A stretch of 64,000 bases of DNA, taken from Nonomuraea guangzhouensis. GTDB taxonomy: Bacteria > Actinomycetota > Actinomycetes > Streptosporangiales > Streptosporangiaceae. The notes below the pieces were generated by a model, which saw only the letters and a program-made list of their open reading frames with translations, was not told the origin of the DNA and did no database searches. The DNA is taken from the NCBI RefSeq assembly GCF_019396345.1, contig NZ_JAHKRM010000033.1, positions 97,158-161,157 on the forward strand, written 5' to 3'. The translations under genes and the position numbers were made by a program. Below are positions 49,786 to 61,700 of this stretch, one piece after another; position 1 is the first letter of the stretch; each line of letters opens with the position of its first letter.

Positions 49786-52700
49786 ATGATGACGTCTCGG
49801 CTGGGGGCCGGCGCCCAGGACCGCGCCATCGAGGACATCTATCCGCTGACCGCGATGCAGCAGGGCATGCTGCTGCACACGCTGCTGGTGCCCGGCTCCG
49901 GGGTGTACTGGCTGCAGACCGGTCTGCTGCTGGAGGGCGACCTCGACGTCGAAGCGTTCGAGCGAGCCTGGACGCTGGTGTTCCAGCGGCACGCGGCGCT
50001 GCGCGGGACCGCGGTGTGGGAGGACCTGCCCAACCCCATGTGGGTGGTGTCCCGCTCGGTGCCCCTCCCGTTGACCACGCTGGACTGGGCCGACCTGGAC
50101 GAGGAGAGCCAGGAACGGGCACTGGTCGACTTCCTGGCCGCCGACCTCGCCCGGGGCGCGGAGCCCGGGCAGCCGACCATGGTACGCGTCACGCTCCTCC
50201 GGCTGGCCGAGCGCCGCCACCAGATGGTGTGGAGCCGCCACCACCTGGCCCTCGACGGCTGGAGCACGCCGATCGTGCTCAACGAGTTCCTCGACGCCTA
50301 CCACGCGGTCCTGGCCGGCGTGGCGCCCGGCCTCCCGCACCGCCGGCCCTTCCGCGACCACGTGGCCTGGGCCTTGGGCCAGGACGCGGCACCGGCGGAG
50401 CGGTTCTGGCGCAAGCGCCTGCGCGGCGTCGAGTCCGCCACCGCGCTGGAGGTCGAGGGCGACACCGGGCGGCAAGGCAACCACACCCGGCGGGCGCGGC
50501 TGGACCGCGCGTTCACCTCGTCACTGTCGGCCTTCGCCCGCCGGCATCGCCTCACGGTGAACACGCTGGTGCAGGGCGCCTGGTCGGTGCTGATGTCGGC
50601 GTACAGCGGCTCGGATGACGTCGTGTACGGCAGCGTCACCTCCGGCCGCGGCGACCACCTCGACGGCGCCGAGTCCATGGTCGGCCTGTTGCTCAACTCG
50701 ATCCCGGCTCGGGTCCGCGTGGAGCGCGGGGATCCGTTGGTCGCCTGGTTACGCGCTCTTCAGCGGGAACAGACCGCGGCCCGGCGGTTCGAGCACACGC
50801 CGCTGACCAGCATTCAGAGCTGGACCGCCGTGCCTTCTGGGCAGCCGCTGTTCACCAGTGTGTACGTCTTCGAGAACTTCCCCGGCATCGCCTCGGGCGG
50901 GGACGCGCTGCGCATGTCGGAGAACTTCGCCCGCGAGCACAACAACTATCCGCTCACGGTAGCGGTATATCCGGGTGAGCAGATCGAGATCAGCATGGCG
51001 TACGACCTCGCCCGGTTCGGCCATGCCACGATCGAGGGGCTGCTGACGCATCTCCAGGAGATCCTCCAGGCGATGGTGGCCGACGGCGGGCAGCGCGTCG
51101 GCGACCTGCCGATGGTGTCGGAGGCCGAGCGGCGGTCCGCCGCCGGGTGGAACGCCACCCATGCTCCGGTGCCTGCCGGTGGTGTGCACGAGCTGGTCGC
51201 CGGACGGCCGGACGCGGTCGCGGTCCGGTACGGCGACACCACCCTGACCTACGCCGAGCTCGACGCCCGCGCCGCCCACCTGGCCGGGCACCTTCGGGCT
51301 CTCGGCGTCCAGCGCGAAACGGTGGTCGGGCTGTGCCTGCCCCGCGGCCTGGACCTGCTCGTGTCCATGCTGGCGGTCTGGAAAGCAGGGGGTGCCTATC
51401 TGCCCCTCGACCCCGACTTCCCCGCCGAACGCCTGTCCTACATGCTCACCGACAGCCGCGCCCATTTGCTGATCACCCACCGCGCCACCGGCCTCGAGGC
51501 CCCGGCCACGCTTTATCTGGACGACGCTTTCCCCCAGGGCGAGCCCTTCGCCGCCCCGGCCCTGCCCGGGCAAGCCGCCTACATGATCTACACCAGTGGC
51601 TCCACCGGCCGCCCCAAAGGCGTCGTCATCAGCCACACCAACCTCGCCAACTTCCTCGCCTCGATGGGCCACACCCCGGGCCTCACTCAAGACGACATCC
51701 TGCTGGCGGTCACCACCCCCGGCTTCGACATCGCCGGACTCGAACTCTTCCTCCCCCTCACCACCGGCGCCCAGGTCGTCATCGCCGACGCCGCCACCAC
51801 CCGCACTCCCGACGCCTTGGCTCATTTGATCTCCGCCTCTGGCGCCACCGTCATGCAGGCCACTCCCGCCACCTGGCAACTCCTCACCCAGGACGACCGG
51901 CCCCTTCGCCTGCGTGCCCTATGCGGTGGCGAAGCCCTCCCTCCGGACCTGGCCGGCGTTCTGCACGAACGCACCGCCGAACTGTGGAACCTCTACGGCC
52001 CCACCGAAACCACCATCTGGTCCACCCGCCAGCACCTCAGCCAGGGCCAGGACATCACTCTCGGCCGGCCCATCGCCAACACCCACCTCCATGTCCTCGA
52101 CCAACACCTCAACCCGGTGCCGGTCGGTGTGCCCGGTGAGCTCTACATCGGCGGCGCCGGCCTCGCCCGCGGCTACCACCACCGGCCGGCTCTCACCGCC
52201 GATCGCTTCATCGCCGCTCCAGGCGGATCGCGGCTCTATCGCACCGGCGACCTCGTGCGGTGGCTCGCGGATGGGCAGCTCGACTTCCTCGGCCGCACCG
52301 ACCACCAGATCAAACTCCGCGGCCACCGCATCGAACCCGCCGAAATCGAACACACCCTGACCGCGCATCCGGCCATCGCCACCGCCGTGGTCACCCTCCA
52401 CCACGACCGCCTCATCGCCTACCTCGTGCCGGGTGCGGGCCCGATTCCACCAGTGGATGAGCTGCGCGCCCATCTGGCGGCCACGCTGCCCGACTACATG
52501 GTGCCCGCGGTCTTCATCGAGCTGACCGCCCTCCCGCGTACGCCGAACGGCAAGCTCGACCGCGCCGCCCTGCCCGCGCCCGACCACCTCCGTCCCGACC
52601 TCACCGGCGGCTACCGGCCTCCGGCCACGCCCACGGAAGAGGTGCTGGCCGGCATCTGGGCCGACCTGCTCGGGCTCGACCGGGTAGGAGCCGCGGACGA

Positions 52701-55700
52701 CTTCTTCGAGCTCGGCGGGCACTCGCTGCTCGCGACGCGGGTCGTCTCGCGGGTGCGGGCCGCGTTCGGTACTGACATCGGCGTGGCGGACCTGTTCGAC
52801 CAGCCCACCGTCGCCGACCTGGCCGCCGTCATCGACGCCGGTGCGGCCGGTGAGCAGCCGCCGCCCATCGTGGCCGTGCCGCGTGACCGGCCGTTGCCGC
52901 TGTCGTTCGCGCAGCAGCGGCTGTGGTTCCTCGACCAGATGGAGCCGGGGTCGGTCGAGTACAACGTCCCGGCGCCGATCCCGCTGGACAGGGAGCTGGA
53001 CGTCGCCGCTCTGCGCGCGGCGCTGGACCTGCTCGTGGCTCGGCACGAGGTGCTGCGGACCCGGCTGGTGACCGACGCCGAGGGCGTGCCATGGCAGGTC
53101 ATCGACCCTCCGGCGGCGTTCGACCTGCCGCTGGTGGATCTGTCCGGCGAGAGCGACCCCGCGCGGGCGGCCCGGGGGTGGGTGGCCGCTGACGTGACCG
53201 CGCCCTTCGATCTGGCCACCGGCCCGCTGGTCCGGGCCGGCCTGCTGCGGCTGGCGAAGGACCGGCACATCCTCGCGCTGTGCATGCACCACCTCGTCTC
53301 CGACGAGTGGTCGGCGAGCATCTTCGTCCGCGAACTGACGGCCCTGTACGAGGCGCTCCAGGCCGGCCGGCCCGACCCGCTGCCGCCGCTGAAGGTCCAG
53401 TACGCGGACTTCGCGGTGTGGCAGCGCGGCTGGCTCGCCGGACCGGTGCTGGCGGAGCAGCTCGGCTACTGGCGTACCCAGTTGGCCGGTGCTCCCGTGC
53501 TCGACCTGCCCACCGATCGGCCGCGCGCCGCCGTCCGCTCGACCCTTGGCGCGGCCGTCCGCTTCCGCGTGGACGCCGAGGTCAGCCGGCGGCTGCAGGA
53601 GATATCACGTCAGAGCTCGACCACGATGTTCATGACCCTGCTGGCCGCCTACACCGTCCTGCTGGGCACGTACAGCGGCCAGGACGACCTGGTCGTCGGC
53701 ACCCCGGTCGCCAACCGCAACCACGCCGAAACCGAGAACCTCATCGGCTTCTTCGTCAACACCCTCGCCCTGCGCGCGAACCTGGCCGCCGACCCGACCT
53801 TCACCGAGTTACTGGCCCGGATCCGTACCACCGCCCTGGCTGCCTACACCCACCAGGACCTGCCGTTCGAGCAACTCGTCGACGAGCTCGACATCCCCCG
53901 TGACCGCTCTCGCACCCCCCTCACCCAGGTCTTCTTCAACTACACCGGGGACAGTGGGTGGACGGCCGAGCTCGCGGAGCCGCCGGCCAAGTGCGATCTC
54001 ATGGTCGCGATCAACCGAGACGGTGACGGTCTGGCCGGCATGGTCGAATACAGCACCGCGCTGTTCGACGCCGCCACCATCGAGCGCCTGATCGGCCACT
54101 TCCAGCACTTGCTGACCGCCATCACCGCCGACCCCGGTCAGCGCCTGTCCGGACTGAACCTGCTGACCCCCGGGGAACACCGGCAGCTCACCGAGTGGAA
54201 CACCACGCACCGTCCGCTCCCGGACCAGCTGATCCCCGCCCAGATCAGCGCCCGCGCCGCCACCCACCCCGACCGCATCGCCGTCACCGGCCCCGACACG
54301 GTCCTGACGTACGGCCAGCTGGAAGCCCGCGCCAACCGGCTCGCCCACCATCTCCTCGCCCTCGGCGTGCGGCACGAGAGTGTGGTCGGCCTGTGCCTGG
54401 ACCGTAGCCCCGACATGATCATCGGCATGCTGGCCGTGTGGAAGGCCGGCGGAGCCTACTTGCCTCTGGACCCCGGCTACCCCGCCGACCGGCTGTCCTA
54501 CATGCTCGCCGACAGCCACGCCGACCTCCTCATCAGCCACACCGCCGTCCCTGGCATCCCGACAGTCGATCTCGACGACCCGGCCATCGACGCCGCTCCC
54601 TCCCACACCCCGGGCATGGTCATCCATCCCGACCAGGCCGCGTACCTGATCTACACCTCGGGTTCCACCGGCAGGGCCAAGGGCACGGTCGTCAGCCACC
54701 GCAATCTGAGCAGCACGATCGACGCCCAGTCCACCGCCTTCGCCATCACTCCTGACGACACGGCACTGCAGCTGACCTCCTTCAGCTTCGACGTGGCCGC
54801 CAGCGAGATCTTCACCACCCTCACCAACGGCGCCCACCTGGTCATCGCCGACGAGCGGCACAACAGCGCTCACCTACGGCATCTCATGCACCATCACCAG
54901 GTCACCATCACGCAGGCCACCCCCACGCTGCTGCAGCACCTGGACACCACCGACCTGCCCCACCTGCGCACGCTGGTCAGCGGCGGCGAGCCGTGCCCAC
55001 CGCACCTCGCCGAGCTCTGGGCCGCCCATCACCGGCACTTCAACGCCTACGGCCCGACCGAGGCCGGCATCTGCGCCACCATGGGCACCACTCGGGACGA
55101 CGGGAACGCGATCCCGATCGGGGCTCCCCTGGCCAACACGAACACCCATGTCATGGACCGGCATCTCCAGCTCGTTCCGGTCGGTGTGCCCGGCGAGCTG
55201 TACATCGGCGGCTCCGGGGTCAGCCGCGGCTACCACGGCCGCCCGGCTCTCACCGCCGAACGCTTCGTCGCCGCCCCCGGCGGATCGCGGCTGTATCGCA
55301 CGGGCGACCTCGTACGGTGGCGGGCGGACGGCCAGCTCGACTTCCTCGGCCGCACCGACCAGCAGATCAAGCTGCGCGGCTTCCGCATCGAACCCGCCGA
55401 GATCGAACACGCGCTGACCACGCACCCGGCCATCTCCGCCGCCGTGGTCACCCTCCACGACCAGCGGCTCATCGCCTACCTCAGCCCGGCCGACATCCAC
55501 ATGCCGCCGGTCGCGGAGCTGCGCGACCACCTGCGTGCCGGCCTGCCCGACCACATGATCCCCGCCATCTACGTCGAACTCGCCGCCTTCCCCCTCACCC
55601 CCAACGGCAAGATCGACCGCGCGGCACTCCCCGCCCCCAGCAACGACCGCTCCGACACATACCAGCCACCCACCACCCTCACCGAGGAACTGCTAGCCGG

Positions 55701-58700
55701 GATCTGGGGCGACCTCCTCGGCCTGCCCCTTGTGGGCATCGCGGACAACTTCTTCGACCTCGGCGGACACTCCCTCCTCGCCACCCAGGCCGTCACCCGC
55801 ACCCGCATCGCGTTCGGCACGGATCTCAGCGTGGCCGACCTGTTCGACCACCCCACCATCGCCGACCTGGCCACCCTCATCGACACCGGGACGACCAGCC
55901 AACAGGCACCACCCATCGCCGCCGTCCCACGCGACCAGCCGCTGCCGCTGTCCTTCGCCCAGCAACGACTCTGGTTCCTCAACCAGCTCGAACCGGGATC
56001 GGTCGAATACAACATCCCCTCCTTCCTGCCGCTGGACGGAGAGCTGGATGCGCACGCACTGCGGTCGGCTCTGGACACCATCGTCGAGCGGCACGAGGTG
56101 CTCCGCACCCGGCTCGTCGCCGACGCCGACGGCGTGCCCTGGCAGGTCATCGACCCGCCCTCGGCGTTCGAGCTCCCGCTGGTGGACCTGACCGGGCAGG
56201 CGGATCGCGCCCAAACACTGATCGCCGGCGACGCGGCCACCCCCTTCGACCTGGCCACCGGTCCCCTGATCCGCGGCAAACTCCTGCGCCTGGCCGAGGA
56301 CAAGCACCTCCTCGCCCTGTGCATGCACCACATCATCTTCGACGGCTGGTCAGCCGACGTCCTCAGCCACGAACTGACCGCCCTCTACCGAGCCTTCTCG
56401 ACAGGCCAGCCCAACCCCCTGCCACCTCTGACCGTCCAATACGCCGACTTCGCGGTGTGGCAGCGCGGCCGGCTCACCGGGCCGGTGCTGGACCGGCAGC
56501 TGGATTACTGGCGCACCCAACTGGCCGATCCGCCGGTCCTGGACCTGCCCACCGACCGCCCCCGCCCCGCCATCCGCTCGACCAGCGGCGCGGCCGTACG
56601 ATTCCAGCTGGACGCCGAGGTCACGCAGCGGCTGCGGCAGGTGGCCCGCCACAACGGCAGCACCATGTTCATGACCCTGCTGGCCGCCTACGCCGTCCTG
56701 CTCGGCAAGTACACCGGCCAGGACGACCTGGTCGTCGGGATCCCGGTCGCCAACCGCGACCACGCCGAAACCGAACCGCTCATCGGCTTCTTCGTCAACA
56801 CCCTCGCCCTGCGCGCGGACCTCGGCGACGACCCCACCTTCACCGAACTCCTGGCCCGCGTCCGGACCGCCGCCCTGTCCGCCTACACCCACCAGGACCT
56901 GCCGTTCGAGCAGCTCATCGACGACCTCAACATCCCCCGCGACCGCTCCCGCACGCCGCTCGTGCAGACCGGTTTCGACTACACGACCAGGACCGGTCAG
57001 GCCCCGGAGCTGACGGAGCCGGCTGCCAAGTACGACCTGCTCGTCGCGTTCAACCAGGACGGCGACGCCCTCCAGGGCGTCGTGGAGTACAGCACCGCCC
57101 TGTTCGACCCGGCCACCGTCCGCCGCCTGGTCGATCACCTGACCCAGCTGCTCGCGGTGATCGCCGAGGACCCCGCCCGGCACCTGACCGCCCTGCCTCT
57201 CCTCACCCCCGCCGAACACCGGCAACTCATCACCGACTGGAACTCCGCCACGGCCGAGATCCCCAGCGTGTCCGGGGTCCATGAGCTGGTCAGCGCCCAC
57301 GCCGGCACCCGTCCCGACGCGATCGCGGTGTCCTGCGACGGCCGGGCCCTCACCTACGGCGAACTCGATGACCGCGCCAACCGCCTCGCCCACCATCTGC
57401 TCACTCTGGGCGTCCAGCGGGAGAGCGTGGTCGGCCTGTGCCTGGACCGCAACGCCGACTTCATCATCGCGCTCCTGGCCGTGTGGAAGACGGGCGGCGC
57501 GTACCTGCCGCTGGACCCGGGCTATCCCCCCGACCGGCTGTCCTACATGCTCGCCGACAGCGGCGCCCGGCTGCTGGTGACCCACGCGGCCACGAGATCC
57601 ATGCTCGGGGACCTGCCCGACCAGGTGCGCACGCTGACCTTGGACGCCCCTGCCACCGAAGCCGTCCTGAACTCCCAGCCCGGCACCGCACCCACGGTCG
57701 AGGTGCTGCCCGCGCAGGCCGCGTACCTGATCTACACCTCAGGCTCCACCGGCCGCCCCAAGGGGGTGCGGGTGGTCCATCGCGGGGCGACCAACCTGGC
57801 CACCACCATGCGCCCGGTCTTCGGCATCGATCACACGAGCGCGGTGCTGCAGTTCGCCTCGTTCAGTTTCGACACGGCCGTGTGGGAGATCATCGTCACG
57901 CTGGCGGCGGGCGCGCGGCTGGTCATCTGCACGTCCGAACAGCGGAGCAGGCCCGAACTGGTGGCCGCGCTCATTCGCGATGAGCAGGTCGACGTGGCCA
58001 CGTTGCCGCCATCCCTGCTGGGCATGCTGGCCCCTGGCGACCTGCCGACGCTCACCACCCTGATCAGCGCGGGCGAGCGGCTGCGCCCGGCGCTGGCCGG
58101 CGCCTGGTCGCCACACCACCGAATGATCAACTCGTACGGGCCGACCGAGGCGACCGTCTGCGCCACCAACGCCGTCATCACCGGCGAGGACACCCCCATC
58201 GGGCCGCCGATCCCGAACGCCGACGTCTACGTACTGGACCGCCACCTCAACCCGGTGCCGGTCGGTGTGCCCGGTGAGCTCTACATCGGCGGCGAGGGCC
58301 TGGCCCGCGGCTACCATTCCCGTCCGGCCCTCACCGCCGAACGCTTCATCGCCACCCTCGGTGGATCGCGCCTGTACCGTACGGGGGATCTCGCCCGGTG
58401 GCGGGCGGACGGGCAGCTCGACTTCCTCGGCCGCACCGACCACCAGATCAAACTCCGCGGCTATCGCATCGAACCCGCCGAGATCGAACGCACTCTCATC
58501 ACCCACCCCGCCGTCACCGCGGCTCTGGTCGTTCTCACCGGCCAACGGCTCGTCGCCTACCTGGTGCCGGCCGACCACGGCATCCCCACGGTCGGGGAGC
58601 TCCGCCGATTTCTCCTCCAGACGTTGCCGGACCACATGGTCCCGGCCGCGTTCGTCGAACTGGCCGCCTTCCCGCTCAGTCCCAACGGCAAGATCGACCG

Positions 58701-61700
58701 CGCCGCGCTGCCGGCGCCCGACAGCAGCCGTCCTGACCTGGCGGGCGCCTACCGGCCACCCGCCACCCCCGTTGAGGAGGCGCTGGCCGGAATCTGGGGC
58801 GACCTCCTCGGCCTGCCTCTTGTGGGCATCTCGGACAACTTCTTCGACCTCGGCGGACACTCGCTCCTCGCCACCCAGGCCGTCACCCGCACCCGCACCA
58901 CGTTCGGCACCGAGCTCGGCGTGGCCGACCTGTTCGACCACCCCACCATCGCCGACCTGGCCACCCTCATCGACGCCAGTACGGTGAGCGCGCAGGCGCC
59001 GATCGCGCTCGTCCCCCGCGACGAGGCACTCCCGCTGTCCTTCGCCCAGCAGCGGCTGTGGTTCCTGAGTCAGCTGGAGCCAGGGTCGGTCGAGTACAAC
59101 GTTCCGTGCCCGATCTCGCTGCACGGGGACCTGGACCCGGCGGCCCTTCAGGCGGCGCTGAACGCCGTGGTCGAGCGGCACGAGGTACTGCGCACCCGGC
59201 TCGTCGCCGACCCCGGCGGGGTGCCCTGGCAGATCATCGACCCGCCCTCCGGGTTCGATCTGCCCCTGGTGGACCTGACCGACCACGCGCGGGCGGCACG
59301 AACCTGGCTGGCTGTGGACGCGTCCACTCCGTTCGACCTGGCCACCGGCCCGCTCATCCGCGGCAGCCTGCTGCGGCTGGCGAAGGACGAGCACGTCCTC
59401 GCCCTGTGCATGCACCACATCGTCTCCGACGAGTGGTCGGCGAACATCCTGGTCCGCGAGCTGACGGCCCTGTATGAGGCGTTCCGGGCGGGCCGGCCCA
59501 GCCCACTGCCGCCGCTTCCTGTCCAGTACGCCGACTTCGCGGTGTGGCAGCGTGGCCGACTCACCGGGCCGGTGCTCGACGAGCAGCTGGGTTACTGGCG
59601 CACCCAGCTCGCCGATCCACCTGTACTCGATCTGCCGACCGATCGGCCGCGCCCGGCCGTGCGCTCCACTGCCGGGGCGGCTATCCGTTTCCGCGTGGAC
59701 GCGCAGGTTGCGCGGCAGCTGCAGGAGATCTCCCGCTGCCACGGTGCCACGATGTTCATGACCCTGCTGGCCACGTACACGGTCCTGCTGAGCAAGTACA
59801 CCGGCCAGGACGACCTGGTCGTCGGCGCGCCCGTCGCCAACCGCGACCATCCCGAGACCGAGCAGCTCATCGGGTTCTTCGTCAACACGCTCGCCCTGCG
59901 CGCGGACCTGCGAGCCGACCCGACATTCACCGATCTACTGGCCCAGATCCGTGCCACCGCGCTGGCCGCCTACACCCACCAGGACCTGCCCTTCGAGCAG
60001 CTCATCGACGAGCTGGCCATCCCTCGAGACCGCTCCCGCACCCCTCTCGTTCAGGCCGGATTCAACTACGCCGCGGGAGGCGGCGAGGACGACTGGACGG
60101 CCGGGATGGACGAGCCTCCCGCCAAGCACGACCTCATGGTCGCGTTCCTTGAGGATGGGAATGGTCTGAACGGTGTCGTGGAATACAGCACCGCGTTGTT
60201 CGACGCCGCCACGATCGAGCGGCTGATCGGTCATCTCCAGCATCTGCTGACCGCGATCACCGCAGACCCCGCCCAGCATCTGTCCGGGCTGCCGCTCCTC
60301 ACGCCCGGCGAACATGAGCAGATCACCGGCTGGAACAACACCCACCGTCCTCTTCCGGACCAGCTGATCCCCGCCCAGATCAGCACCCGCGCCGCCCTCC
60401 ACCCCGACCGCGTGGCAGTGACCTGCAACGACGCCGCTTTGACCTATGGCCGGCTGGAGGCGCGTGCCAACCAGCTCGCCCACCACCTGCTCACCCTGGG
60501 CGTCCAGCCCGAGAGCGTGATCGCCCTGAGCCTGGACCGCAGCCCCGACATGATCATCGCCATGCTCGCCGTCTGGAAAGCCGGCGCCACTTACCTGCCC
60601 CTCGACCCCGACTACCCGGCCGGCCGACTCGCCTACATGCTCACCGACAGCGGAGCCAGTCTCCTCATCGGGCACACCGCCATCCCTGGCATCCCGACAG
60701 TCGATCTCGACGACCCGGCCATCGACGCCGCCCCCTCCCACAGCCCGGCCACGGTGATTCACCCCGACCAGGCCGCCTACCTCATCTACACCAGTGGCTC
60801 AACCGGCACAGCCAAGAGCACGATCGTCAGCCACCGCAACCTGGCCGCCATCATCGACGCCCAGATCACCGCCTTCGGCGTCACCCCTGACGACACCGCC
60901 CTGCAGCTGACCTCCTTCAGCTTCGACGTCGCAGCCAGCGAAATCTTCACCACCCTCACCACCGGCGCCCACCTGATCATCGCCGACACCACCGCCCGCC
61001 AATCCACCCCCGACCTGCACCACCTCATGCACACGCAACACGTCACCATCACCCAAGCCACCCCCACCCTCCTGCAACACCTCGACACCACCACCCTCCC
61101 GCACCTACGCACCCTCATCACCGGCGGCGAACCCTGCCCACCACACATGGCCAAAATCTGGGCCACCCACCACCGCCACATCAACGCCTACGGCCCCACT
61201 GAAGCCACCATCTGCGCCACCGCCACGATGGAAGCCATCGACGATGGGGACGCTGTTTCCATCGGGTGCCCTATCGTCAACACCCACACCCACGTCCTGG
61301 ACCCGCACCTCCAGCCCGTCCCGGTCGGCGTCCCCGGCGAGCTCTACATCGGCGGCGCGGGCATCAGCCGCGGCTACCACAACCGCCCCGCCCTCACCGC
61401 CGAACGCTTCATCGCCGGTCCTGACGGATCGCGGCTGTATCGCACGGGCGACCTGGTGCGGTGGCGGGCGGACGGCCAGCTCGACTTCCTCGGCCGCACC
61501 GACCAGCAGATCAAGCTGCGCGGCTTCCGCATCGAACCCGCCGAGATCGAACACGCGCTGACCAGCCATCCGGCCATCGCCGCCGCACACGTCATCGCCC
61601 ACCAGCAGCGCCTCGTCGCCTACCTCCTGACAGACCAGCAGCCACTCCCGCCGGTCAACGAACTACGCGACCACCTGCGAACCACCCTGCCCGACCACAT